In this document: positions 15,456 to 27,889 of the stretch, in pieces | Layout: each line of letters starts with the position of its first letter | Position numbering within the stretch: the stretch's first letter is position 1 | NCBI RefSeq assembly: GCF_009389715.1 | Contig: NC_052407.1 | Coordinates: forward strand, 1,186,501-1,250,500 | Length of the DNA stretch: 64,000 nucleotides | Direction: 5' to 3' | Origin: Phoenix dactylifera | Taxonomy: Eukaryota; Streptophyta; Magnoliopsida; Arecales; Arecaceae | Translations under genes and position numbers: made by a program | The notes under the pieces: generated by a model | The model's database searches: none | What the model was told of the DNA's origin: nothing | Seen by the model: the letters and a program-made list of their open reading frames with translations, nothing else

Positions 15456-15970
15456 ATTCTTCTACATATATCAAGTCCCTCCTTCATACTGGTACATATC
15501 TCAGTGTATATTATATACATGTGTGTGTCTATATATATATATATTAAAATGTTAGTGCAAAAATATTAACATTCTCAAGCATCACTAAAGATATAGTTGT
15601 GAATAGCATCCTTGTTGATTACATATTAAAAACTTCAAGGGGCAAATCTTGCATATAAGATGGCATTTCACTAAGTCATTATAAAATGTTATAAAATATT
15701 GTATATTGCATAGTCCGGCATTAAAAGAAGCAGCAAGGCAGCATCGGCAAACCAACAAAAAAAAAGTGGTTAACCAGTTCAGATTTAGAGGGTAATTGCT
15801 TTCCTTTTGTTTAGATTTCATTGGTTGAATTTCATAAAATGATACGTGCCCCATATCGTACTCAATAGGCCAGACCAAACTTTCTATTATTGGATAGAGG
15901 TAGAATGGGCAATAGACCCTCAATAAACCACTATGGTGCAGAGAACCTAAGTTTGGGGCTCATCCAGAGT

Positions 15971-16134
15971 AGGGGTACGAATGAGCCAAGTAGCTCGCAG
16001 GGAGTTACTAAGTTCGATAGGAAAATGAGCACGACTTGAGCCAAGTCGATCTCGAATTGAATTTTTAGTCCGAGTATTTTGAATCGACCTAAGCTCGAAC
16101 CTCTCAGCTCGGCTCGATTGCACCGCTAATGCAC
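15971..16134. mobile_element. Decayed small inverted-repeat element
   Basis: Left end TAGGGGTACGAATGAGCC; right end (reverse complement) TAGCGGTGCAATCGAGCC. The ends pair at about three quarters of positions. The interior repeats GAGC/CTCG words (AGCTCGAACC, AGCTCGGCTCG). This resembles common small hAT-like plant repeats, but no clean target duplication is visible. Confidence 0.45.
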
Positions 16135-16806
16135 GGTATGCAATAGGGCACATGAAACAGTAATCTTGCATTCTACTAAAGGTACTCCAGGATTCCTAAT
16201 TTGTTGCAGGCGCAAGCTGCTGGAGGCACTTATGACGTGCAAAGAGGATCAAAGCTCGTCATACATTGGTTCCAACCTCGTGCCTAGGAAATGGACCCAT
16301 TGCAAAGTTGCTGGATCTGCAATTGATCTCAATCTTTTTTTCTGTTTTTTTTTCTTTTTTTCCCCCTCATACAACAACGTTCTGACCCGCCTACCTTTAG
16401 AATCAATTAGTATCTCAAAGTTACAAGACTTTGATATCCTACACGGACACCACTGACCAACTCCACCATAGCCTTCAGGATCACGGTTACATCCGTTCAG
16501 GACTTTGATCATCTTCGTAACCCATTTATCTCAACATTTTCCTTCTTGACTAATCGAATAATACAACAAATATTCACCATTTTCCCAAGCATATGAAGCA
16601 TATGAAGAAAAAGTTGATGATTCCCAAGTTTCATAATTCAATGCCTGGTACAACATACATAATCAGTAATTTCACTCTCCATTATGATTGGCAACACTTC
16701 GACCTGAGGATGCTACCAAAAAATGAAGTATGAGATGCTTTACAAAAGCAAAACAAGTGAACACTAATCTCACAATTTAGGCACTATGATGCCACAGAAA
16801 GCACCA
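16135..16806. other. Spacer downstream of the PPR gene
   Basis: No gene seen. Short open frames here have no domain. A T-rich run lies at about 16336-16363. Confidence 0.45.
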
Positions 16807-17052
16807 GCCACATTATACTTGCAATAAATACAGCTACCCTTTCAATTTATACAACAGCATAGCAAGAAGTGAAATGAAACCAATGCACAGGCAGAGCCTA
16901 TGCATCTCAGCCCATCAAAATTGCATCTCAGCCACATTAAACTTGCAATAAATACAGCTACCCATTCAATTTATACAACAGCATAGCAAGAAGTGAAATG
17001 AAACCAATGCACAGGCAGAGCATATGCATCTCAGCCCATCAAAATTGCATCA
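16807..17052. repeat. Tandem 124-bp duplication in the PPR 3' flank
   Basis: Two near-identical copies start GCCACATTATACTTGC (16807) and GCCACATTAAACTTGC (16931). Each runs through AGCATAGCAAGAAGTGAAA to CATCTCAGCCCATC. Only a few bases differ. It lies just downstream of the stop at 17089, so it probably duplicates part of the 3'UTR. Confidence 0.9.
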
Positions 17053-17088
17053 GAGTAAAATCCAGGAGCAAAACAAAAGGATAACTTA

Positions 17089-19713
17089 CTATACTAAATG
17101 CATGCGATCCACATAAGAATTTAGCAGCCATCTGTTAAGAGACTCCCCATGTCCGACGAAACACCCCGAGTTGCCATTTTCGGTGAAGAAGGGAAACTGG
17201 AATTGATTGAGCAGCTCCTGGACAGACTGCCTAACCAATGATGACCCTGTAACCCTACTTCGCCTGCCCCAGCCTGTAATAATATCAATTCGCCGGAGCC
17301 CGGCACCTGAGGCTAGCATCTCTCTATGAAACCATGCAAGAGTCCTTGATAATGCTATCTTTGCAGTTCCCTCGGACATCACATGGAGGTTAATGAGCCA
17401 ATATGAGGAGCTCTTCTCCCTGACTGAATCTGGATACACGTTCCTCTGTGCGGCCACCTCCCATACCAATCCAGCCTCCTCCTTAAGGCCTGACTTGTGA
17501 AGGAAATCTATAATGGCATCCATGAGAGCCCTCTTACTCTCCCTATCCTCGGTGTGCATCAGATCCAAGAAACTACTTGCATGGGCCCTCACATTTTGTC
17601 CACCTGGTTCTGCATCTGGCAGTGATAGAAGGAATGTATGAGCCGGGTGGCCCGTCATAGCCATGAGTTGACAACACAACCCCATCTGTGAGTGAGTCCC
17701 AGTACAGCAGCTGAGAAGAAGAGTATATGTTTGCAGTGAGGGAATCAGTCCCATTCCAAGCATGTTCTGAAGCACATCATAGGCATCAGAGAACCTGAGC
17801 ACCTTAAGAAATGCACTCAGCAGAGAATTGCATGTGGGTACATTAGGCTGCAGCCCTCCATCAAGCATCGCTTGATACCATGATCGAGCCCTGTCCACAT
17901 TGCCGGCTTTACCCCATAAGTCCACTAGAAGACCATATACAGGTTCATCAGGAACCCAATCATGTTTCATCTGCATAAACACGGATTCAACCTCATCAAG
18001 ACGCCCACACTGACCATAAACATCCATAACAATACTATAGGTTATCTTATCAGGACGAAATCCAGCAGCCTGCATGTCTCTGTAAAGCTTCATTACACTG
18101 CTATAGTTCCTTGCTTTTGCCTGCAGAGCAATCATGATATTGTATGTGACCAGATTAGGAACACAGCCCTGTTCGATCATCTTGCAGAATAGCTGGTATG
18201 CAGCAGCAAGATGCCCACCTTTTCCGAGGCAATTGACCATTGCACTGTATGTGAAAGTGTCTGGTGACAGGCCTATTTCTTGCATCTGCCGATACAAGTC
18301 CAGCGCAACCTCCAAATATCCAGCTTTTGCATGGATATCAATAAGCGTGCAGTATGTCACTTGGTCAGGCTCATAACCAGCTGCCTGCATCCCCTGGAAC
18401 ACTCTAACAGCCTCACCTATGTAATTAGCACGGCCATAGGCATGAATTAGACGATTGTAAGTTACTACAGTTGGGTGGAGACCGTCCCTGATCATCTCGT
18501 CTAGGAGTCTTCTCATAGCACCAAACTGCCTTGCTTGGCCAAGAATACCAATCATGGTGGTATAAGTATGCACATCATGTTTGAATCCAAGCTGACATTT
18601 TAACCATTTGAAAAATTCAAGAGCAACAGAGTGATCACGGAGCAATTTAAGTACTTGATTTGCTTGGAATGCATCCAGTTTGAAATGTAGATTAGCCAAA
18701 GCCTCTTCTGTTGTCGGTCCCCATTTTAACTGTTGTAAAGTCTGGTAATACTGTTCAACTGCATGCCCTGACTTTATGGAAAGACGAGCAGAAGAAGCAC
18801 CTCCTGCATGCAATCTTGTAGATCTCATCGGACGAGACTTACTAGCAGACCTAATATTCTCGGCGGATGCATGCGCCACTTTCTTTTCTGAGATTCTTCC
18901 TCCAGGCTTGGCATCTGATATGAAGCTGTCAGAATGGAACTTTTCTCTCTGCAGTATACACTGCCTTTGACTCTTCGTATCCACTGGTGATCCCTGAGAC
19001 ATAACTGATGTTCCAGGGATATTTTGCTTAGATTTTACATAACCAGCCTTTGAAGCTTTATTTCCAGCGCCATTTTGAGCTGTGGAATTTGAACTAGATC
19101 CTCCTACTGTGTTAGCAGATGAGTTTGGCTCAGTTCTGGGATTATTGGCTCTGTTACGGGGCTTGCTATTAGAAAACTTGCTGGCAGTAAAGGGCTGGGT
19201 AGAATCAACCATGCCATCCGGAGGTGCAAAAAGGACATGCTGGTTGGCTGCCTGGATCCTGTAATTCACTAACTCAGAGAACGTGCCAACAGATGCGATG
19301 CCTGCCTTGACAAAGTGCTCGGCAGTCAGCTTAGACGAATGCAGCAAATCATTCCCAGAGGCATGACCGCTCTCATCAGCACAGTTGATTTTTCTGTTAA
19401 CATAACTTGAGTTTGATTTCAAAGAAGATGTAGAGGAGATGACATGCGGGGCTGAAGCTGTGTAACCAGAATTGTGATGACCAATTGATCCAATCGCATT
19501 CGGTAAAACGGTAGATCCTGCATTTGCTGGAGCTTCATCTACTAAATTGCCTTTCTTCTGCTTGAAAGTGTTATTGGACTGCCTTTTTGAAACACAACTT
19601 TCATCTTCGGAGCAAGTACATGAAGCTTCATCTGCACTCCCACATCTTGAACCACTAAGATAGAAGGACCTAGCACAATGGGAGAGAGTGCCAAGTTGCT
19701 TTGTTCTCAACAT
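17089..19713 (-). CDS. PPR-SMR protein, At1g18900/At1g74750-like
   Basis: Pentatricopeptide repeat protein with a C-terminal SMR domain; PPR proteins bind RNA, usually in organelles. An uninterrupted single exon codes 874 residues. The start is ATG at 19713 (MLRTKQLGTLSHCARSF); a TTG-initiated extension is rejected because TTGCAG just upstream is a splice acceptor. Residues 1-330 are Ser/Asn-rich with a conserved Cys cluster (CTCSEDESC). About nine PPR motifs lie at roughly 378-690 (HTYTTMIGILGQARQFG; VTYNRLIHAYGRANYIGEA). The SMR domain at about 768-860 includes LHVMSEGTA and ITGWGRRSRVTGSSLVRQ. The tail reads GCFVGHGESLNRWLL. From memory of the family, this architecture and tail match the Arabidopsis pair At1g18900/At1g74750; exact RNA targets are not known to me. 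The upstream leader is interrupted by a hAT element, but the coding region is intact. Confidence 0.93.
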   Translation of the reverse strand: MLRTKQLGTLSHCARSFYLSGSRCGSADEASCTCSEDESCVSKRQSNNTFKQKKGNLVDEAPANAGSTVLPNAIGSIGHHNSGYTASAPHVISSTSSLKSNSSYVNRKINCADESGHASGNDLLHSSKLTAEHFVKAGIASVGTFSELVNYRIQAANQHVLFAPPDGMVDSTQPFTASKFSNSKPRNRANNPRTEPNSSANTVGGSSSNSTAQNGAGNKASKAGYVKSKQNIPGTSVMSQGSPVDTKSQRQCILQREKFHSDSFISDAKPGGRISEKKVAHASAENIRSASKSRPMRSTRLHAGGASSARLSIKSGHAVEQYYQTLQQLKWGPTTEEALANLHFKLDAFQANQVLKLLRDHSVALEFFKWLKCQLGFKHDVHTYTTMIGILGQARQFGAMRRLLDEMIRDGLHPTVVTYNRLIHAYGRANYIGEAVRVFQGMQAAGYEPDQVTYCTLIDIHAKAGYLEVALDLYRQMQEIGLSPDTFTYSAMVNCLGKGGHLAAAYQLFCKMIEQGCVPNLVTYNIMIALQAKARNYSSVMKLYRDMQAAGFRPDKITYSIVMDVYGQCGRLDEVESVFMQMKHDWVPDEPVYGLLVDLWGKAGNVDRARSWYQAMLDGGLQPNVPTCNSLLSAFLKVLRFSDAYDVLQNMLGMGLIPSLQTYTLLLSCCTGTHSQMGLCCQLMAMTGHPAHTFLLSLPDAEPGGQNVRAHASSFLDLMHTEDRESKRALMDAIIDFLHKSGLKEEAGLVWEVAAQRNVYPDSVREKSSSYWLINLHVMSEGTAKIALSRTLAWFHREMLASGAGLRRIDIITGWGRRSRVTGSSLVRQSVQELLNQFQFPFFTENGNSGCFVGHGESLNRWLLNSYVDRMHLV

Positions 19714-20084
19714 TATCTGCAATTCATTGATATCCAGTCATGAACAAAAAAGTGGTTAGCAACTGAATCTTTTTTTTCAAAAAAACTGGACTTTAGCTTA
19801 TAGCAGCTTAACAGTTTTAGCAATTACTTGAACACATAAGTTGCCTAATTGCTGAAATATTAGAAGGTGACTAATAATCACTGGATATTTTATAACTCCA
19901 CATCATAAGAACAGTCATTTAAAACATACAGCACAAGGCTAAACTGCTGGAAGAAAGGGAGAAATCTCAGCGTCAGCTTTTTGCCAATGTGAAAAATCTA
20001 GGCCATGCAAGTAAAATAAGTTAGCACTTCATTTAATTATGCCAAAAATATTCTACGCATGTGAGATAGCAATAATGATATAAC

Positions 20085-23000
20085 CAGTGCCGGCCCGAGC
20101 CCTAGGCGATCGAGGCGGTCGCCTAGGGCCTCGGACCAAAGGAAGGCCTCCGGCGTCCGCGGCTCCGCCTCTGGGAAAGCTCCTCCTCCAGCGACTAGCA
20201 GGCAATGACCAACGGGCAGGCGGCAGCGACCAACGGTCCGGCGACCGGCAACCGGCATCGAGCAACGGGGATAGGGCTTACGAGTTACGGACTTACGGCC
20301 TACCGCCCGACAAGACATCTTAGCCATCCCCCGTCCATAGCCCGTCTTCTCCAGCTGCCCAGGCCCCAGCCGCCCAGCGTAGCCCCACTAGCCCGTCTTC
20401 TCCATCCAACCATCCGTCCATCTGCCTGGCACCGCCGGTCCGCCACCGTCTTCTTCTTAAATCTTAGCCGTAGCGGCGTAGCCCGTAGTCACCGTCTCAC
20501 CGACACCAGAATCCCAAATAACCAAAGAGGACGGCCGACATCGTCTTCTTCTTCGAATCTTCATCCTTGAGTTCGTGTTCTTCCTTCAGCAGCTCGGCTC
20601 TTCTTCGGTTCTTGACTCAAGAGTCAAGACTCGAGAGTTCTTCCTTCCCGGCTTCCTGAGTTCCTGTTCCCCGATAACTCGGTTCTTGACGGCGTCTCTT
20701 CTCCAGTTCTCCTTCTCGGCCCTCCGCCCTCTCGGCCTCTCCAGCCTCCAGGTGTCAGGGGACTCGGTCACTCAGACCACTCGGTGAGTTCTTTGTTCTC
20801 CAAGACTCCACTTCTCCTTCCCGGCTTCTCCAGTTCCACGGTTCCACCCTCTGCCGCTCTGGCTCTGTGCCTCCGCGGTCGGCGGTTCCGCCCCTGTTTC
20901 TCCAAACTGAAAGTTTAATGCCTTAATGGTATTTAGGTTTTTCGTTAAGTATTTGATTATGGGATGAAGAAATAACTAGTAGTTATAAAGGGTAGATAAT
21001 GATTAATGAAGCATAATTCTGTTTGTGTTCTTTCCCTAGTCAGATTCTGTTGGGTTTTTATTGGATGTGGATATCTAGGTTAGCTAATTTCTAGCTAATT
21101 TCCCCCTTTTCAATTGGTGAAAAGTTTAGTACCCTGTTTTTAGTGTTACAATTAATGATGTAAAAACTACAATTAACATTCTTGAATTTAATATCATGAT
21201 GTACTCTCTGTTAGTCTGTTACATAGCTTCATTTTGCACCCATTTCCACTTTACTATTTACATTTCAAATTTTCAATGCTATCAAAAATTTTATTGTCGG
21301 ATTCTTGAAAATAAATTTTTATGTCTATTCTTAAAAATTGATAATAGCTTTTCATGTCTAGGGTCTCCATTAAAGTTGACATTAGCTTCGGCACCCCTTC
21401 TCGCCATTAAGTTCGGCACCGCTTGTCGGGACTTGAGTTCATCGTCGAGTCCGGCACCGCTTGTTGGGACTTGAGTTCGTCGTCGAATCCGACACCGCTT
21501 CTATTGACATTTCGGATTTTATCATTTTCAACTCTATTCCATTTTCATTTGTTTGTAGTAATTGTCTTAATTATTTTGTTTGATAATATTATTTTTAGAT
21601 TCAAATGTCTAATAGAAAATTTGAATTTGGGTATGAAAAACTCAAAAAGAAAAGAAAAATCGAAAAACTCATTCAATCTCAAAAAGGTGCTTTAGATAGA
21701 TTTATTGTCACAAATAAACAAAACATTACATCAAGCTCAACTCAGAACGAAATAGAGTTGGAAGATGACATAAAAAGAATGAAACAAAATGAGATTGACA
21801 ACCAGATTTATAGTAGTATTCAAATATCTACTAAAACAATATCTAGTGAAGAACACAATAAGAAATTAGATGAAGATAGGATAAATAAGGATAGTGTAGA
21901 GTTTAATGAAACTAATTCTATTTCTATAAATATATATGATCCTGGTCGATGGAAAAATATTGATACAAAGTTGAGAGATCTATTAGTGGAAAGAGGTCCA
22001 ATTAGAGATTATGATCTTCATTTTCCTAGGGATGAAAATAATAGACACTTTTCTACTATATATTACATTCGTAAGTTACCTAATGGCGAAAAATATGATA
22101 GAAGATGGTTAGTGTATTCGAAGGATTTGGATAGGGTATATTGTTTTTGTTGTAAATTATTTGATTCAAAGTCTAGCACGAGTCAATTAGTCAATGAAGG
22201 AAGTAGGGATTGGAAAAATCTAGGTATCAAGCTTAAAAGTCATGAAACAACTAATGAACATATCATTAGTATGAATAGGTGGATTGATGTAGAAGTAAGA
22301 TTGCTAAAAAATAAAACAATTGATAAAAGTCTCCAGGAACAAATAAACCAAGAGAAGGATCATTGGAAAAAAGTTCTATTGAGAATTATTGCTGTCGTAA
22401 AAAATCTTGCAAAAAATAATTTAGCATTTCGAGGAAAGAATGAAAAGATCTATCAAAGCAATAACGGAAATTTTCTAAGTTTTATTGAAATGATTGCAGA
22501 ATTTGATCCAGTAATGCAAGAACATGTTCGACGCATTCAACATGGTGAAATTCACAATCATTATTTAGATCATAATATTCAAAATGAATTGATTCAAATA
22601 TTAGCGTCTGAAATTAAAGCTATAATAATTAAAAAGATTAAAGAAGCAAAATACTTTTCTGTAATACTTGATTGCACTCCTGATGCAAGCCATCAGGAAC
22701 AAATGACCCTAGTTTTAAGATGTGTAGATACTTCAACAAGTCCAGTAAAAGTAGAAGAATATTTTTTAGAATTTTTAGAAGTAGATGATACCTCTGGAAA
22801 GGGCCTTTTTAATGAACTTATAAATATAATAGAAAAACATAAACTTGAGGTTAATGATATAAGAGGACAAGGGTATGACAATGGATCTAATATGAAAGAA
22901 AAACATCAAGGTGTACAAAGAAGATTATTAGATATAAATCCTAGAGCATTTTACACACCATGTGGATGTCATAATTTGAATTTAGTATTATGTGATACTG

Positions 23001-24161
23001 CTAACTCATGTTCTAAGGCTATATCTTTTTTTGGAGTGATACAATGAATTTATACCTTATTTTCTTCTTCTACAAAACGATGGAAAATTTTACAAGATAA
23101 TGTATCTACATTAACTCTTAAACCTTTGTCACAGACACGTTGGGAAAGTCGTATTGAAAGTGTCAAAGCAATTAAACATCAAGCTCCTAAAATAAGAGAT
23201 GCCTTAGTTCAATTAGCAGAGACTAGTGAAGATCCTAAAATAAAGAGTGAAGCCATATGCTTAGCTACATATGAGATTGAAAATTTTGAATTCTTATTAG
23301 GCATGAATATTTGGTACGATATATTGTTTGCTGTTAACTCAGTTAGTAAGATTTTACAATCTGAAGACATGCATATTGATGTTGCTATAGATCAATTAAA
23401 AGGTCTTCTTTCTTATTTAAAAAGTTATAGAGAAAATGGATTTATGAATGCTTTGAATTCATCTAAAGAAATTGCAAATGAAATGGAAATAGAACCTACA
23501 TTTCGTGAAAAACGTGTGATCCGTAGAAAAAAACAATTTGATGAAAATACTGATGATGAGACACCAAGATCAGCTGAAGAATCTTTTAGAATTGATTACT
23601 TTTTATATATAGTAGATCAAGCTATTTCTTCAATTCAAAGTAGGTTTGAACAATTCACTATATATGAAGATATTTTTAGTTTTTTGTTTAATTTTAAAAA
23701 ATTAAAATCTTTGAATGAAGAGAATTTGAAAATATGTTGTCTTAATCTTGAAAACTATTTAAAGCACGGTGAATATTCTGATATTGATGGTCTTGATCTG
23801 TTTTCAGAGTTAAACGTTTTAAAAGAAATTTTACAAATAGAAACTAGTACCTCTATTGATACTTTAAGTTTTATTAAAAAAACAGATTCTTTTCCAAATG
23901 CATGCATTGCTTACAGGATATTGTTAACAATACCTGTAACAGTTGCTTCTGCTGAAAGAAGTTTTTCAAAATTAAAGTTGATAAAATCTTATTTGCGGTC
24001 AACTATGTTACAAGAAAGATTAAATGGATTAGCTATATTATCGATTGAAAATAGTATTTTAATGAATCTTGAGTACAAAAGTTTGATTAGCAATTTTGCA
24101 TCTCAAAAAGCTAGACGGATTATTTTTAAATAAATTTTTAAAGTATTTTGCACTTATTAAA

Positions 24162-24192
<31 letters not shown>

Positions 24193-24256
24193 TTTAAAAA
24201 AAAGGCCTCTCTTAGAAAGTTCGCCTTAGGCCTCCAATTGCATCGGGCCGCCCCTG
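20085..24256 (+). mobile_element. hAT transposon, 4172 bp, near-complete
   Basis: Ends are CAGTGCCGGCCCGAG and (reverse complement) CAGGGGCGGCCCGATGC, flanked by an exact 8-bp duplication GATATAAC at 20077-20084 and 24257-24264. It encodes a hAT transposase (21605-24133) with one in-frame stop. The first 700 bp are GC-rich; the rest is AT-rich, with an ATT run near 24165-24190. A likely donor (TCG/GTGAG at 20784) and acceptor (TTTTTAG at 21599) suggest a leader intron before the transposase ATG. It is inserted in the 5'UTR intron of the PPR gene, opposite in strand. The 998-bp element at 6228-7225 has the same ends. Confidence 0.95.
21605..24133 (+). pseudogene. hAT transposase (TTF-type zinc finger, DUF4371, hATC), one in-frame stop
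   Basis: Cut-and-paste DNA transposase of the ZMYM1-like plant hAT group, acting in the nucleus on the element ends. ATG at 21605 gives 480 residues to TGA at 23045-23047. The same frame continues without shift to TAA at 24133, about 841 sense codons in all. A TTF-type zinc finger lies at about 107-215 ([16 protein letters not shown] at about 178). A DUF4371/RNase-H-like core follows, with candidate catalytic Asp in [13 protein letters not shown] and [10 protein letters not shown]. The C-terminal hAT dimerisation domain is at about 775-835 (TVASAERSFSKLKLIKS). The stop lies where related proteins carry an Arg, so CGA-to-TGA is likely. The frame is otherwise open, which suggests recent inactivation. 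A leader intron is plausible. Confidence 0.93.
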
Positions 24257-24264
24257 GATATAAC

Positions 24265-25254
24265 ACATGACTCAATATCTGAAAGAAACAACCTCTGGGT
24301 TCACAACTACGTGGGAGCTACAACAGTCAAACTTAGGGAAGAGTTTAGCACAATATCAGAGCTTGATACAGCCAAAAGAGCCTCAGATAGTGTTGTTTCA
24401 ATGCATGCTGCATCAAATTTTCAAATGCATGTTCCTATATTTTTTACATTATTTTTTCTCTTTTTTCTCTTGCTGACTTGATAGCTTGGATGTATTTGAT
24501 TACACCTCTCTCTCGTCCATGCCCGTCCAATACTGCTCTAGGACAAACAAAGTCTGGAATGGGGCTTTGCTTTAAACTCAGACAAACTCAAATCCAAAAT
24601 CTATATTAGTGATTTCTGTGACAACAAGCCTAGATTTTGGGAGATGACAGAAACATATCCATTTCAATTGACAATAATGCAGAGGAAGTCTCAAAAAATT
24701 CCTCCATTTTAAAGGCAAATAAGCACATTATGGAAGGTGTGTCATCATAATCTTACAAAAGACAGATAGCAGCTACATAACAAGTGAAAAACATAGTCGT
24801 CAATGGTGGATGCATAATTTACCAGAATATGAAAGAGAAATTCCAAATTATGGTAAATATTAGTCTAGGACATTGTCATATTGAAGATAATCAACTCACG
24901 GGATGCTCTAACAACTAAAAATTAATCAGTGATCTATGATAAGGGCCAAAATGTTGATAACAACCATGTTTGTTTCATTGTGTTGCAGGTTGATTCTTAG
25001 TAGATATAACATAGCGCTATTTGTTTCTGTACACATGTGCAACACATGCTTGTGAAGACGCTCAAGCACACAAACATGTGTGTGTATCCACATAAGGAGA
25101 ATCCATGGCTTTCAGATTAAAATACTGAAAAAAACAAATAACAAAAGAAATGAGATTTTACTACAGCTAGATTGAAATCAAATAAGAAAAGTGACATGCA
25201 TATTTGCTCTAGCAAGCTGCATGACAAAAACCTCTACCAAAAGCTTGTACTTAC
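24265..25254 (-). other. PPR 5'UTR intron, part upstream of the hAT insertion
   Basis: Non-coding. Together with 19717-20076 it makes the predicted leader intron between the coding exon and the non-coding exon at 25255-25344. The minus strand has a clean donor GTAAG at 25254-25250 and the acceptor TTGCAG at 19722-19717. Confidence 0.6.
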
Positions 25255-25344
25255 CGATATTGTAGATTAATGCTTTCAAAATAGTAAGGTATCTGATCCT
25301 TATCCAGTAGCAAACTCCATACAGGAAATCCTTCACAGGCAGAC
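25255..25344 (-). other. Predicted non-coding exon of the PPR gene
   Basis: On the minus strand the segment is bounded by an acceptor (TTTCTAG, just above 25345) and a donor (AATATCG/GTAAG). It contains short upstream ATGs but no long frame. Proposed as the second leader exon from splice sites only. Confidence 0.45.
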
Positions 25345-27705
25345 CTAGAAACAAAATAGTAATGTAAATAATTGAAATTGTTATAAGTAATTTTGTTATC
25401 CAAATATCTGAGGATGAACTTCATTATCCAAAAACATGTGAGTTTGAGTCAAACTTATTTTTATGTGACTAATAGGGAATCATTGACAGAATAGTATAAC
25501 ACTCCTTAAAGGGTAAGGGTTCAAAGCTTAATCTAATGAGAGGTTACATAAAGGACCAGCAGGATCAACAATCAAAAAGCAATGATGGATTAATATAAAA
25601 TAACATGACAGGCATTTAGATTCTATACATTTGTACATATGCAAGCATGTTCTGCTTCCTCAATTTTGGCTATCCACCACATGCCAAACTCATATACTTT
25701 AACAGTTAACATCATCAACAGGAAGCAACAGCTTAATGACTATAAGTCTCAGATGTTAAGAGTCTCCAGGATATGGGCAAAAATTAACCTACAAAATACC
25801 ATATACAATTGCTCCAGCACTGGTATAAAAAGATTTAGTGTCTTTTTCTAACCATTGCTCACTTCCAAGGTGAAGATTAAAGGACGAAAACAGGATTTCC
25901 TGCAGCCTAGTCATGCTGTCTTAAAAGCAAGGACAAAAACAGAAAAGAAAAGAAAAGAAAAGAAAAATGACCTCTTTGTGGCCCATCCGACCATTAATGG
26001 CTTTAAAAAAGCCAAGCCTACTAACAAGTCTTGCAAGTCGATTAGTCAATAAAGTTGCATCTTTTGCTCCGACCTAGGTTAGAGATCCTACTTCAATTCT
26101 TCAAAATGTGGCATAGTTATGTTTCCTCAAATGCATGATCAATCTAAAATATACAATGAGCTTGTTATGCCCCGTAACACAAACATCCATATCCATGACA
26201 TAATAGACAAGATTCATGAGCAGCTACTTAAAAGGCTAAAAGTAAGGCCACCATATAATTTGTATTTCCAAATAATTGATGATATCATTTATTAGAACCT
26301 AAAACCACATGGGAAATTACCACTAACAATGCCTTTCACAAGCAAAAGACACCATTCGGTGAATTGAAAAGACATCCAACTTCATCACTTTATCATAGTT
26401 ACACATGCATTCTTCAATTACTTTCCCATAACCAGAATATGCTACATTGCTATCCATGCAAGCATCTCTTGTTCAATTAAGTGCATGGAACCTGGCACAC
26501 CAAAAGTATGATTTACCGTTATACATCCTTTACCAAGGAATCTTCCATTCCATGGAATGCATAATATTGGGGACCACTCGTTGTTCACTAGTATTATATA
26601 AAAATGCAAGATCGTGAAAGAATAACAAGCAAATGCAAATTGCTCCAACTTCAATTGTTGCACTCAGAACAGTTAATGGACGGATCCCAGCAGTGCTTGC
26701 TCCAAGTGCTCATTCCAATGGGCAACAAAAGGTACTCGATCTGTATTTCCAGACTTGGTCCACAAAATTGTAATTGCTACCTCTAGTGCCTCAAGTCCCA
26801 TTATCTTCTATATTTTTGGAACCTAAAACAAATCCCCATGCAATTTGTTTACATCAAAAACCTCTGAAGAAAATAAATATCTTTGAACAAAAGCTTTAGC
26901 AGAAGATAAGAATTGTTACAAAATCAATTTAGTCTTAGTTACCAAACTAGTTTGGAACTTAAGCAGCAAAAACCAAAATAAAAAAGGCACATTAGAAAAG
27001 GAAACGTATCCCATATGCTAAAACAAGAAAAATACAAGAAAAAGGTTCCATCTAATTTCTCCACCATTTTCTTATAGCTTCCAATATGAAGCCAAGCATG
27101 CTAGGTGTTCCAATAGCCAACCTCCAATTAACATTGGAGAACAAAAATTCAACTATAATAGATCTCTAATTACGTATTCAGCATCAAAAATTACACAAAC
27201 TTCACGTAGAGTAGTTCAATGCCAGACATAATGATAGTCCGACTAAACACAACAAAATAATTTCAGAAAACAGAATATTTGCTCAAATATAAAGCAATGA
27301 ATTGCAACCTAACATTATCCTGTAATCCAGAATTCAAACCAACATCGTCAAACAGCACGATAATGCCATAACATGCTACCCTATGGTACCAGAAAGAGGA
27401 ATTTCAAAATAATAAAGAAAAAACAAACTATTTCATATTTTCATGTAATATCACTCAAATTAATCTAAAGCATATACTTTTTTCTTTTAAAAAAGGACCA
27501 GACGATTTAGTAAAGGAACACAAAGATCGCTCTTTTAAACCAAAACAATGGTATCTTTCTCACACCAAACGCTGCATCGTGACAGAATTAGCATCTCAAA
27601 AGCTAAAACGGGCAGAGAGACCGCAGTTTAGCCACCATGAAGTAATAAAACCATCAATAACTCCAATAGTCACAGACTGAAAGAAATCTAACTTAAAAAT
27701 CTAAC
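25345..27705 (-). other. Predicted first leader intron of the PPR gene
   Basis: AT-rich, no supported gene. The donor on the minus strand is AGAG/GTTAG at 27705. An AAAAG microsatellite lies at about 25940-25965. Confidence 0.4.
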
Positions 27706-27862
27706 CTCTAATCTAGAATAATCTGGCGATGAAAGAATGTAAATTGGCATCGGAGCAAGGAACGGCGGCGGCGGCGAGAGCCCCTCTTTGCCCTCCCTTC
27801 GTAGGCGGGCGCGAGCGCTTCCGAGGGTGTTGGGGGGATAGGAGACTTGGAAAGCTGCAAAC
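27706..27862 (-). other. Predicted first (leader) exon of the PPR gene
   Basis: GC-rich, with a GGC repeat (27763-27777), lying 25-30 bases below a TATA box and ending in a good donor at 27706. It includes an AAACCCTA telo-box-like word at 27859-27866 near the predicted start. Confidence 0.45.
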
Positions 27863-27889
27863 CCTACTTTCCCGAAAGACTCCCACGGG

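Larger units (their letters stand above)
13976..15970. other. AT-rich spacer without a gene
   Basis: No supported coding region. It contains the second AT-rich repeat (14770-14946) and two tandem 28-bp copies at 15400-15455 beginning AGTCTATCGCTACCC. The rest is low-complexity AT-rich sequence with short TA runs (about 15533-15543). Confidence 0.5.

Noticed and set aside
19714..19722. PPR protein starting three codons earlier (TTG)
   Set aside because: Non-ATG start coincides with a splice acceptor TTGCAG; ATG at 19713 matches the family N-terminus.
20037..20787. Overlapping GC-rich open frames at the hAT left end
   Set aside because: They overlap on both strands and reflect GC-rich terminal sequence, probably a non-coding leader of the transposase gene.
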